A DNA stretch of 64,000 bases, from positions 1 to 64,000 of the forward strand of contig CAISEP010000006.1 of the NCBI GenBank assembly GCA_903884425.1, read 5' to 3'. The notes beneath the pieces are model-generated. The model searched no databases, had not been told where the DNA came from, and saw nothing but the letters and a program-made list of their open reading frames with translations. The stretch's first letter is position 1. Each line of letters opens with the position of its first letter. The position numbers were made by a program, and so were the translations under genes. Positions 16,789 through 24,995 of the stretch are shown in pieces. This stretch comes from an uncultured Caulobacterales bacterium. GTDB lineage: Bacteria; Pseudomonadota; Alphaproteobacteria; Caulobacterales; Caulobacteraceae.

Positions 16789-19253
16789 GCGGCCGGGCCC
16801 ACCGAGGCATCGAGCAGCAGGAACACCCGACCCTGGTCGGAGCCCAGCAGGCCGGACGCGGCGGCCTGGTCCTGCGACAGGGCCTCCACCACCAGGCTGC
16901 CGAAGCGGCCGACGAACTTGCGGGCGTCATCCTTCAGGGCCTCGTCGGAGTCCATCCGCCGGGCCAGGCGGCGCACGGCGGCCGGGGCCAGCCGACGCAC
17001 GGTTGCCCGGCCTGCGTCCAGGTCCCCGTCTCCCAGGGACCGGGAAATTTCGTCGATCCGACCCCGGGGCAGGAGGGCCGCCGGGTCCACGCCCAGGGCC
17101 TCCACCTCGGTGCGCAGGCGGTTGGGCAGGGCATCGTCCCCGCCCTCGGTCCCGTCGGCCATCTTCTTGAGGATGTCGCGCCAGGTGCGCAGGTCGCCGG
17201 GCTCCCGCCGCGGACGATCGGGTCGGACCGGCTCGAACACCGTCTTCACGTCCCGGTCCTGGTCGGTCATGGTCAGGCGCAGCCGGGGGCGGGGCGGGGC
17301 AGCTGCCCCGCCGCTGCGGGGCGCGCGCTTGCCGATGGGCGGCATCTCGAAGCTCAGGGGCGGGCCGCCGTCCTCGTCCTCGTCGTCGTCCGCTGCGTCG
17401 GCCGGGACATGGATCGCCTCGTGCGGGGCCGGGGTCGGCGGGACCGGAGTCTGAAGGGCAGGGGGCGCAGACGTGGGCGGCGGGCTGTCCGCCACCGGCC
17501 GGGCATCGCCGTGGGAGGCGTCCGAAATCAGCCGCGCGGTCTCGCTCAGCGAGGCCACGGTCTGGCTGACCTGGGCTTCCAGGGGGGTGTCGGAACCGCT
17601 TGACCGATAGGCCGTCGCGCCGCTGCTGCCGACCGTCGATCCGGGTCCCGGCAGCTTGCGGGCCCGCTCGTCCACGCCGTCCATCAGGGCCTTCAATTCG
17701 GCCGCGGCGGCCTTTGCGGCCGCCAGGCTCGCCTCGATCCGGCCGGAGGTCTGGGTGCCGGCATCGGTGACGAGCCGGGTGGACTCCTCGATCAGACGCC
17801 GGGCTGCCGCGATGCGGCTGTCGTACACCGCATCGGCCGTCTGGCCGCTGGTGAAGGCCAGTTCGCCAAGCTGTTCAAGGGTTTCGCGGGCAGACTGGAT
17901 GCGGGCAAAGGCGGTGCTGGTCGCCTCGTCCAGCGCCGTCCGGGCCGCGGTGCGGGTCTCCTCCGCCAGCTGGGCGAGCTGCTGGATGGTCTCCCGCCCC
18001 TCCGTCTCGATCCGGCTGCGCGTCTCGCGGCCGAGTTCGGCCAGGGACCGCAGGCCGGCCCGGGACTCCGAGTCGATCAGGGCCTGTTCCGACCGGGCCG
18101 TCTGCGACAGGGTCGTGAGCTGGGCCTCCACGTCGGCGATCAGTTCCCGCAGGCTGCCGGAAACCTCCACCGCAGTGGCGGAGATGTCCTGGGAGCCCAC
18201 GCGTCCCTGGGCGACAGCCTCGATGATCAGCGTCCGTTCCCGGGCGAGGCGTTCCACCAGGTCCGCCTGGGCGGTGCGCAGGGTGATCTCCAGGGCCTCG
18301 AACTGGGCGCGCTCCCGGGACAGGTTGGTGGACGCGGAGCCCATCTGCTGGCTGACCGCATCGCTCACCGTGCGCAGGTGATCGGCATTGAGGCTCAGCT
18401 GCTGGCCGGCCAGGGAACTGATCTCCGCCGCATCCCCGGCTGCGGCCGCCAGCTCGGCGGCGCGGGAGGCCAGGCTTGCCTCCGCCTCGCGCAGCTGGGT
18501 CTGGGCAAGGTCGGAGGCCTGGGCGACCAGGTCGGTCTGGCGGGTGATGGTCTCGCCGATGGTCGTGGCGCGCTGGTCCAGCTGGTCCGACAGGGCCCCC
18601 ATCTCCTGACGCTCCCGGGTCAGGGTCTCCGTCATCTGGCTGGCGGCGGCGCGGGCATTGGTGGTGATCTCCTGCAGGCGGGCCGTGTCCTCGGCCAGGG
18701 CCGCGCGCAGGGCCCCGAGTTCCGTCATGGCCGAGGCGGCCATCTCGGCGGCCCTGGCGATCTCGATGCGGACCGCGGCCACCACGTCTCCGGCCTCGCC
18801 CGCCGCGCGGACGGCGGGGGCGACCATGGCATCGGTGGCGGCCCGGGCCCGCCGGGTCTCGAGGATCAGATGGCCGCTCTGCCGCAGGGTATAGGCCCCG
18901 AGGGCGATGAGCAGGACCGGCAGGATGACCACGGCCGCCAGCAGCCCGATCTGGACCGGGGTGAAGTCGAACCGCCAGGCCGCGGACTTGTAGAAGACGG
19001 CAAAGGCCGTGGCCGCCGCGGCCCAGCCGAGGGACAGGACCGCCGCGGCCGGATAGGCCAGCCGCGCGGGCAGGGGCAGGCGCTCGGCCCGCGTCGCGGC
19101 CTGCGCCGGGGCTGCCGGAGACGAAGCTGCCGGGGACGGGATGGGTGGCAGCGGGCTCACCTCCGCCAGGGGCAGAAGGGCCGGTGACGGATCGGCGGAG
19201 ACCTCGGACGGCCGGTCGAGTATCAGGGGCGTCGGAGGCGTCTTGAGTTTCAT
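16785..19253 (-). CDS. tipN: TipN-like polarity/coiled-coil membrane protein
   Basis: An 822-aa protein. After a Pro/Ala-rich cytoplasmic N-terminus come two membrane helices (YPAAAVLSLGWAAAATAFAV and IGLLAAVVILPVLLIALGAY). About 400 residues of heptad-rich, Ala/Glu/Arg coiled coil follow (to about residue 530), then a proline linker with an acidic patch (ADDDEDEDGG). A conserved-looking C-terminal domain contains WRDILKKMADG, DPAALLPRGRIDEI and RLAPAAVRRLARRMDSD. Two helices plus a long coiled coil is the layout of TipN, the Caulobacter new-pole marker, and the C-terminal domain matches it from memory. ATG 19253 is preceded by AGGG. It is followed without a gap by the epimerase gene. The function is inferred. 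Confidence 0.65.
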   Translation of the reverse strand: MKLKTPPTPLILDRPSEVSADPSPALLPLAEVSPLPPIPSPAASSPAAPAQAATRAERLPLPARLAYPAAAVLSLGWAAAATAFAVFYKSAAWRFDFTPVQIGLLAAVVILPVLLIALGAYTLRQSGHLILETRRARAATDAMVAPAVRAAGEAGDVVAAVRIEIARAAEMAASAMTELGALRAALAEDTARLQEITTNARAAASQMTETLTRERQEMGALSDQLDQRATTIGETITRQTDLVAQASDLAQTQLREAEASLASRAAELAAAAGDAAEISSLAGQQLSLNADHLRTVSDAVSQQMGSASTNLSRERAQFEALEITLRTAQADLVERLARERTLIIEAVAQGRVGSQDISATAVEVSGSLRELIADVEAQLTTLSQTARSEQALIDSESRAGLRSLAELGRETRSRIETEGRETIQQLAQLAEETRTAARTALDEATSTAFARIQSARETLEQLGELAFTSGQTADAVYDSRIAAARRLIEESTRLVTDAGTQTSGRIEASLAAAKAAAAELKALMDGVDERARKLPGPGSTVGSSGATAYRSSGSDTPLEAQVSQTVASLSETARLISDASHGDARPVADSPPPTSAPPALQTPVPPTPAPHEAIHVPADAADDDEDEDGGPPLSFEMPPIGKRAPRSGGAAAPPRPRLRLTMTDQDRDVKTVFEPVRPDRPRREPGDLRTWRDILKKMADGTEGGDDALPNRLRTEVEALGVDPAALLPRGRIDEISRSLGDGDLDAGRATVRRLAPAAVRRLARRMDSDEALKDDARKFVGRFGSLVVEALSQDQAAASGLLGSDQGRVFLLLDASVGPAA

Positions 19254-19399
19254 TCCACACCCTGCTGACTGGCCCGGGACGGTCATCCCGGCCATCCCGA
19301 GGCGTCGCGCCGTGAGGCAGTCCGGCCTCACACGAAATTTATGCGCGGACGACGCCCCGGGAAAGTAACGATTCGTTGGTTGATGGACGTCGGTTCTGC

Positions 19400-19414
19400 T
19401 TAAGTTTGCGTTAA
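19400..19414. promoter_or_regulatory. Full CtrA-type binding box (TTAA-N7-TTAA)
   Basis: TTAA at 19400-19403 and TTAA at 19411-19414 are separated by seven bases, the established full CtrA recognition pattern. It lies 146 bp upstream of the TipN-like gene (leftward) and 25 bp upstream of the 101-aa gene (rightward). A GATTC site (GANTC class, methylated by CcrM) lies at 19370-19374 in the same divergent region. TTAA is rare in this GC-rich sequence, and no other correctly spaced pair was noticed in the intergenic gaps scanned by eye. Confidence 0.6.
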
Positions 19415-19439
19415 GATCGACCGCCATTGGGGAGGCATC

Positions 19440-19745
19440 ATGGCCAAACGGACAGAGCCAAGGCCAAAGCCGCAACCGACGGCGGAGGAACGGCGTTTTC
19501 TCCAACTGGGGCTCGGTCAGCCGGGCCGCAAGCTGCCCCTGTTCGACCAGGACGGGCAGCCCGTCCGCGCCGACCTGATCCGCGCCTGCATTGCTCGGGG
19601 ATGGGCAGAGCGCTGGTTCTCCAATCCCCTGGCACCGGAGTGGCTGGTGTGCCGGTTGACGGACCGCGGCGCGGCCGTGGCGGTCGGCGGGGTGCGGACT
19701 CGCAAGGGCGATGGGGGGGCGGATCGTCCTTCGGCCTTGGCTTGA
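19440..19745 (+). CDS. Conserved-looking 101-aa protein of unknown function
   Basis: A small soluble protein with an excellent ribosome binding site (GGGGAGG five bases before the ATG). A basic N-terminus is followed by LQLGLGQPGRKLPLFDQDGQ, ADLIRACIARGWAERWFSNP and WLVCRLTDRGAAVA. The last block resembles the wing and final helix of winged-helix proteins, but this is weak and no DNA-binding claim is made. It is divergent from the TipN-like gene, and the CtrA box ends 25 bp before its start, so CtrA may block or time its transcription. The cytoplasm is the expected location. Confidence 0.65.
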   Translation: MAKRTEPRPKPQPTAEERRFLQLGLGQPGRKLPLFDQDGQPVRADLIRACIARGWAERWFSNPLAPEWLVCRLTDRGAAVAVGGVRTRKGDGGADRPSALA

Positions 19746-19808
19746 CCCGGCATCGGGATTAGATGCAATCAACGCCGTCCAGAGGCGCTTGCAGGGAAGT
19801 TCTCACCC

Positions 19809-20777
19809 GTGACGGTGATCGTGACCGGCGCGGCCGGCTTCATTGGTGCGGCGGTCTGTGACCGGCTGCTGGCCCGGGGCGAGCGGGTCGTCGGGGTGGA
19901 CACGTTCAACGCCTATTACGACCCGGCCCTGAAGCGCGCCCGGGTCGCCCGGCTGGACGGGCAGCCCGGCTTCCGCATGGTGGAGGCGGACGTGGCCGAT
20001 GCGGCGGCCATGGCGGCCCTGGTGGGCGATCCGGAGGTCACCGGCGTGGTGCACCTGGCCGCCCAGGCGGGTGTGCGCTACTCCATCGACCATCCCTTTG
20101 CCTATGAGCACGCCAACCTGGCCGGTCACCTGTCGGTGCTGGAGGCCTGCCGCCACGTCCCGTCGGTGCGACATCTGGTCTATGCCTCCTCCTCCTCGGT
20201 CTATGGCGACCGGGCGGGCTCGGGCGCCTTCACCGAGGACGATCCGGTGGACCGCCCCGTCAGCCTCTATGCCGCCACCAAGCGCTCCTGCGAGCTGATG
20301 AGCCAGAGCTATGCCGCCCTCTACGGCTTTCCCATGAGCGGCCTGCGGTTCTTCACCGTCTATGGGCCCTGGGGACGGCCGGACATGGCCTATTTCAGCT
20401 TCACCCGGAAGATCCTGGCGGGGGAACCCATCGAGGTGTTCGGTCAGGGCAGGATGGCCCGGGACTTCACCTATGTGGACGACATTGTCGACGGCATCCT
20501 CGGCGTGCTGGACCGGCCGGGGGCGCAGGGCTCCCACCGGCTGTTCAACATCGGCGACAACCGACCCGTGGGCCTGATGCGGATGATCGAGATCCTGGAG
20601 ACGGCGCTGGGCCGCACGGCGGAGAAGGTCTTCCTGCCCATGCAGGCCGGCGACGTGACCGAGACCTATGCCGATATCAGCCGCCTGCACGCCCTGACCG
20701 GCTATGCGCCGAAGGTGTCGCTGGAGGAGGGCATCCCCCGCTTCGTGGACTGGTACCGGCGCTTCTACGCCGGCTGA
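19809..20777 (+). CDS. NAD-dependent nucleotide-sugar epimerase, UDP-glucuronate 4-epimerase-like
   Basis: A 322-aa extended short-chain dehydrogenase. The cofactor loop is GAAGFIG at the N-terminus. The catalytic triad region is YASSSSVYGD, and the YxxxK pair lies in SLYAATKRS. The substrate region LRFFTVYGPWGRPDMAYFSF with RDFTYVDDIVDGI matches the UDP-glucuronate 4-epimerase (LpsL/CapI) group, which makes UDP-galacturonate for polysaccharides. GTG 19809 is the start. It stands alone and converges on the P450 gene, overlapping it by 13 bp. Closely related UDP-glucose epimerases cannot be fully excluded. Confidence 0.82.
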   Translation: MTVIVTGAAGFIGAAVCDRLLARGERVVGVDTFNAYYDPALKRARVARLDGQPGFRMVEADVADAAAMAALVGDPEVTGVVHLAAQAGVRYSIDHPFAYEHANLAGHLSVLEACRHVPSVRHLVYASSSSVYGDRAGSGAFTEDDPVDRPVSLYAATKRSCELMSQSYAALYGFPMSGLRFFTVYGPWGRPDMAYFSFTRKILAGEPIEVFGQGRMARDFTYVDDIVDGILGVLDRPGAQGSHRLFNIGDNRPVGLMRMIEILETALGRTAEKVFLPMQAGDVTETYADISRLHALTGYAPKVSLEEGIPRFVDWYRRFYAG

Positions 20778-22147
20778 GCCGGGGTGACGCGCAGGGGCAT
20801 GCCGTCGGCGGGCCACAGGGTCATGCCGGCCCGGGGAACGGGCGGTTTCTTCCCGGCATAGGCAAGGTCGGTCCGCCGCGCCACGGCGGCCAGGATCAGC
20901 ACGCTCTCCATCATGGCGAAGGCCGCGCCCATGCAGATGCGGGGACCGGCGCCGAAGGGCAGGTAGACATGCCGGCCGGGGGGCGGGGCACCCGGGGCAA
21001 AGCGGTCCGGGTCAAAGGCGTCCGGGTCTGTCCAGCGACTGCGGTGCCGATGGGCGGCGTAGATCGGCACGTTGACCCGCGAACCGGCCCGCACCCTGTG
21101 CCCCGCCAGCTCGCAGTCCCGGTGCGCGACCCGGGTGACCAGATAGCCGGGCGGATAGAGCCGCAGCACCTCGCTCATCACCTGACGGGTAAAGACGAGG
21201 GCGTCCACATGTTCGCCGGTCAGCGGCCCATCCCCGGCCACGGCCCGCACCTCCGCCCGCACCCGCGCGGCGGTATCCGGATGGGCGGCGAGGACGTAGA
21301 GCGCCCAGGTCAGGCCCACCGAGGTGGTCTCGTGCCCGGCCAGGATGAAGCCCAGCAGATTGTCCGCGATCAGGGCGTCGTCCATGGTCTCGCCGGTCTC
21401 CGGGTCCCGGGCGGCCAGCAACAGGTCCACCAGGTCGCCCCGCGGCGGTGCCTCCCGGCGGGCGGCGACCATGGCCCGGATCTCGCGCAGCAGCGGGGCC
21501 CGGTGGCGGCTGGTCGCATCCGGCCGGGTCGCGTGATAGCGGTCCGGCATCAGGAAATAGCTGATCCGCAGGCGACCGACGTCCTCGAAGAAGGTGGCGA
21601 TGCGCTGCTGCATCCGCCCGGCGTCGAAATAGGCGTCCCCCGACAGCATGGTGTCGATGATGATGCGGAAGGTGAGGGCCGTGACGGCCTGGCGCATGTC
21701 CAGGGGACGCTTGCGCCGGGGTGACAGCCAGCCGTCTATGGCCGTCTCCGCCTGGGCGGCGATCCGCGGGGCCAGGGCGCTGAGGGTGGTCGGGCGGAAG
21801 GCGTGGGCGCTGGCCCGGCGCTGCCAGCGCCAGGAGGCCTCGTCCGCGGTGAGCACCCCGCGCCCCCAGACCACCCGGAACATCCGCTTGAACATGGCCC
21901 CCTGGTCGAAGTCCTGCGCCTGATCCACGAACAGGGTCTGCAGGGCCTCCGGCTGGGTGACGAACAGGGGCGTGCCGGGCATGGGCCGCCAGGCGTCCTC
22001 GAAATAGAGACTGCGGGACCAGCCGCGGATCTGGTCCTGAAAGGTCCGCAGGCCGAGCACCGCCGGATGCGGATCCCTGTCCGGCGGCAGGATGGCAGGG
22101 GGAACCCAGAGGGAGCGGTCGGCGGGGGAGGCGGGTTGCAGGCTCAT
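20765..22147 (-). CDS. Cytochrome P450
   Basis: A 460-aa class I-type P450. The oxygen-binding I helix is AGHETTSVGLTWALYVLAAH. The ExxR pair lies in VMSEVLRLYPP, and the haem loop FGAGPRICMGAAFAMME carries the proximal Cys. No ferredoxin or ferredoxin reductase gene is beside it, so redox partners must be encoded elsewhere. It lacks an N-terminal anchor and should be cytosolic. It is the first of a set of oxidative genes in a 12-kb stretch and lies 24 bp downstream of an acyl-CoA dehydrogenase gene on the same strand, suggesting hydroxylation of a substrate later degraded as a CoA ester. Confidence 0.92.
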   Translation of the reverse strand: MSLQPASPADRSLWVPPAILPPDRDPHPAVLGLRTFQDQIRGWSRSLYFEDAWRPMPGTPLFVTQPEALQTLFVDQAQDFDQGAMFKRMFRVVWGRGVLTADEASWRWQRRASAHAFRPTTLSALAPRIAAQAETAIDGWLSPRRKRPLDMRQAVTALTFRIIIDTMLSGDAYFDAGRMQQRIATFFEDVGRLRISYFLMPDRYHATRPDATSRHRAPLLREIRAMVAARREAPPRGDLVDLLLAARDPETGETMDDALIADNLLGFILAGHETTSVGLTWALYVLAAHPDTAARVRAEVRAVAGDGPLTGEHVDALVFTRQVMSEVLRLYPPGYLVTRVAHRDCELAGHRVRAGSRVNVPIYAAHRHRSRWTDPDAFDPDRFAPGAPPPGRHVYLPFGAGPRICMGAAFAMMESVLILAAVARRTDLAYAGKKPPVPRAGMTLWPADGMPLRVTPAQPA

Positions 22148-22171
22148 CCTCGTTCCTCCCCCGGCCGGACC

Positions 22172-23503
22172 TCAGAGGCCCCGGGCCGCCTGTTTCGCCG
22201 CCCAGGCCGCATCGCCGGCCTGCCGCTCCGCCCGACGGGGGCCGAGCTTGCCGAACAGGAAGGCGGCGACCTTGCGCATCTGGATCTCCTCCGACCCTTC
22301 AGTGATGCGGTAGCGGCGATGGTGGCGATAGATGTGCTCGAAGGCCTTGTGCCTCGAATAGCCGATGCCGCCGTGCACCTGCATGGCCCGGTCGGCGGCC
22401 TCGCAGCACAGGCGGTTGCCCCAGTAGTTGCACATGGAGACCTTGTCGGAGAGCTCCTTCTCCACCTGCTGGTGCGGCATCCTGTCCATCTCCCAGGCCG
22501 TCTTGCGGATCAAGAGGCGCAGCATTTCCGCCTGGGTGGCCAGTTCCACCAGGGGCCACTGGATGGCCTGGTTGTCGGACAGGCGCTTGCCGAAGGGGCG
22601 GCGCTCATTGGCGTACTTGACGCTTTCCTCGATGCAGTAGACCGCGGCCCCCAGGGAACTGGCGGCCTGGCGGATGCGGTTCTGGTGGACGAAGCTCTGG
22701 CCCAGGCCCAGCCCCCGGTCCACCACGCCCCAGTAGCTGTCCTCCGGCACCCAGACATTGGTGTAGCTGACCCGCGGGTGGTCCGTGGGCATGTTGAAGG
22801 TCCAGAGATATTCCTCGACCTTCACGCCGGGGGTGTCGGCGGGGACGATGAAGCAGGTGATGCCGGTGGCGTCCCCGTCCTTGCCGGAGGTGCGGGCGAA
22901 GACCATGCAGTGGGTGGCCACATGCATGCCGGTGGACCACATCTTCTCGCCATTGATCAGCCAGCCGGGCTTGCCGTCCTTGTCCTGGCGGACGGCGCGG
23001 GTCTCCATGAAGGTGGCGTCGGAGCCGTGGTCCGGCTCCGTCAGTCCGAAGGTGGTGCGCATCTGGCCGGACAGCAGCAGGTCGGCGTGCCGGGCGTATT
23101 GCTCAGGCGTCGCGAACTCCTTGAACATCAGCACGAAGGGGTTGTTGCCGACGATGGAGTGCTCGTTCTGCAGGTCGTTGAACAGGCCCAGCCCCTTGGC
23201 CGCCAGGTGCTCGCGGATCACCGCCATGTCCAGCTGCGAGCCCCCCTTGCCGCCCATGGAAACGGGCCAGGCATAGCGGTAGTGGCCGGCGGCGTCGGCC
23301 CGGCGGCGGGCCTCGGTCAGCAGGGCCTCCCACTCGTGCCGGGGCAGGCCGCCATTGTCCCAGTCCGTGCGGGCGTGCTCCCGCCGGTGGTCGAAGAAGC
23401 GGTCGTTATCGTCCTGGTGCTGAAGCGGCATGATCTCCGCCTCGATGAACCGGTCAAGCTCGGCGAGATAGTCGACGAGATGCTGGGGGAGATCGAAATC
23501 CAT
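22172..23503 (-). CDS. Acyl-CoA dehydrogenase
   Basis: A 443-aa FAD-dependent dehydrogenase, larger than the usual 380-400 aa. The FAD/substrate signature is TTFGLTEPDHGSDATFMETR, the second signature region is MQVHGGIGYSRHKAFEHIYR, and the end YRITEGSEEIQMRK keeps the Glu at the usual catalytic-base position. It likely forms a C2-C3 double bond in a bulky acyl-CoA. It is transcribed with the P450 gene and lies upstream of it. The exact substrate is not readable from sequence. Its start ATG is at 23503. Confidence 0.88.
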   Translation of the reverse strand: MDFDLPQHLVDYLAELDRFIEAEIMPLQHQDDNDRFFDHRREHARTDWDNGGLPRHEWEALLTEARRRADAAGHYRYAWPVSMGGKGGSQLDMAVIREHLAAKGLGLFNDLQNEHSIVGNNPFVLMFKEFATPEQYARHADLLLSGQMRTTFGLTEPDHGSDATFMETRAVRQDKDGKPGWLINGEKMWSTGMHVATHCMVFARTSGKDGDATGITCFIVPADTPGVKVEEYLWTFNMPTDHPRVSYTNVWVPEDSYWGVVDRGLGLGQSFVHQNRIRQAASSLGAAVYCIEESVKYANERRPFGKRLSDNQAIQWPLVELATQAEMLRLLIRKTAWEMDRMPHQQVEKELSDKVSMCNYWGNRLCCEAADRAMQVHGGIGYSRHKAFEHIYRHHRRYRITEGSEEIQMRKVAAFLFGKLGPRRAERQAGDAAWAAKQAARGL

Positions 23504-23604
23504 GTCCGTTTCCTCGCGGGGGATGTTCTGTTTCCCCGGAGGATAGGCCTGTCATCCGGCGTGGCAATGGTGACCTTGGGGCAGGGGAAGGGGATGGACC
23601 TGAC

Positions 23605-23687
23605 GGAGGTTCCCGCCTCAAGGGCGGGAATGACGACCATTGATTATTTTGAAAGTCGTCATTCCCGGGCTTGACCCGGGAACCTCC
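23605..23687. repeat. REP-like long inverted repeat
   Basis: Two arms of 33 bases (23605-23637 and 23655-23687) are complementary except for a pair of bases near each arm's middle, with a 17-base AT-rich loop. Each arm holds a smaller hairpin: CCCGCC..GGCGGG on the left and CCCGGG..CCCGGG on the right. The CGTCATTCCCG core recurs at 27376-27406. It lies in the 190-bp gap between acyl-CoA dehydrogenase and thiolase genes. It resembles the extragenic palindromes common in alphaproteobacteria. Confidence 0.75.
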
Positions 23688-23696
23688 ATCCGAGTC

Positions 23697-24899
23697 TCAC
23701 GCCCCCTCCAGCCCCACGATGGCCACGGAGCACACATTGCTCGACGGCGCGCCGCCCAGATTGTGGGTGAGCCCCAGCGTCGGCGACTTCAGCTGGCGTT
23801 CCCCCGCACGGCCCTGCAGCTGCAGGTACATCTCGTAGAGCATCCGCAGGCCCGACGCGCCGATGGGGTGGCCGAAGCACTTCAGCCCGCCGTCGATCTG
23901 GCAGGGCACCCCGCCGTCGGCGTCATAGAAGCCGTCCATCACGTCCCGCCAGCCGCGGCCCTCCTCGGAGATGAACAGGTCCTCCATGGTCACCAGCTCG
24001 GTGACGGAGAAGCAGTCATGCACCTCGATCATGGAGATCTGGCGACGGGGATCCTCGACGCCGGCCTCCTTGTAGGCCTTCTTGGCGGCGATCCGGGCGG
24101 TGTGGAAATAGCTGCCGTCCCAGCCGTTGTACTGGCTCTCCCAGCCGTTGGAGACCGACAGCTGCAGGGCCTTGACCATGACCAGGTCCTTCTTGCCCAG
24201 CGACCGCGCGATCTCCGGCGTGGTGACGATGGCCGCGGCCGCCCCGTCGGACACGCCGCAGCAGTCGAACAGGCCCAGCGGCTCGGCGATCATCGGGGCG
24301 TTCAGCACCGTCTCCTCGCTGACGGCCTTCTGCAGGTGGGCCTTGCGGTTCTTGGCCCCGTTGGCGTGGCTCTTCACCGACACATGGGCGATGGCGCGCT
24401 TCAGGTCCTCCTTGGAGACCCCGTGCTTGGCCCGGTAGGCCGAGGCCAGCTGGGCGAAGTTGCCGGGGGCGGAGCCGTTGGGGATGATCTGCGGCGAAAG
24501 CGTGCCGGGGCTGGCCACGGGCAGGCCGCCATAGCCGGTGTCCTTCAGCTTCTCCACGCCGACGGCCAGCGCGATGTCGGCAGCGCCGGCCGCCACCGCA
24601 TAGACCGCCCCGCGAAACGCCTCCGAGCCCGAGGCGCAGAAGTTCTCCACCCGGGTCACGGCGATGTTGGGCAGGCGCAGCGCGATGGACAGCGGCGTGC
24701 CGCCCTTGCCGGTGCCGACCTCGTCCATGTGGGTGGAGAACCAGGCGGCGTCGAGCTGGGTCTGCTCGATCCCGGCATCGGCCATGGCCTCGAGATAGGC
24801 CTCGACCATCAGTTCTTCCGGACCGCAGTCCCACCGCTCCCCGAACTTGGAGCAGCCCATGCCGATCACGGCGACCTTGTCACGAATGCCCGCTGCCAC
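23697..24899 (-). CDS. Thiolase of the SCP-x/lipid-transfer type (acetyl-CoA acetyltransferase)
   Basis: A 400-aa thiolase-fold enzyme. The nucleophilic Cys lies in VENFCASGSEAFRG, the active-site His in MIEVHDCFSVTELVTMEDL, and the second loop in CFGHPIGASGLRMLYEMY. This pattern is that of SCP-x-type thiolases, which cleave branched or sterol side-chain 3-ketoacyl-CoAs, rather than of FadA. GTG 24899 is chosen as start because GGAGG lies eight bases upstream; the longer frame has no support. It is on the same strand as the flanking acyl-CoA dehydrogenase genes. No DUF35/OB-fold partner gene is adjacent, although these thiolases often have one. Confidence 0.85.
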   Translation of the reverse strand: MAAGIRDKVAVIGMGCSKFGERWDCGPEELMVEAYLEAMADAGIEQTQLDAAWFSTHMDEVGTGKGGTPLSIALRLPNIAVTRVENFCASGSEAFRGAVYAVAAGAADIALAVGVEKLKDTGYGGLPVASPGTLSPQIIPNGSAPGNFAQLASAYRAKHGVSKEDLKRAIAHVSVKSHANGAKNRKAHLQKAVSEETVLNAPMIAEPLGLFDCCGVSDGAAAAIVTTPEIARSLGKKDLVMVKALQLSVSNGWESQYNGWDGSYFHTARIAAKKAYKEAGVEDPRRQISMIEVHDCFSVTELVTMEDLFISEEGRGWRDVMDGFYDADGGVPCQIDGGLKCFGHPIGASGLRMLYEMYLQLQGRAGERQLKSPTLGLTHNLGGAPSSNVCSVAIVGLEGA

Positions 24900-24995
24900 G
24901 GCGATGTCCTCCGTCCCTGTTCTGTTGGGGTCAGAGGATAGGCCGGATGCGCCAGACGGCAAGCGTGACGTTGCGGCAGTGCGCCGCCCGGCCGC

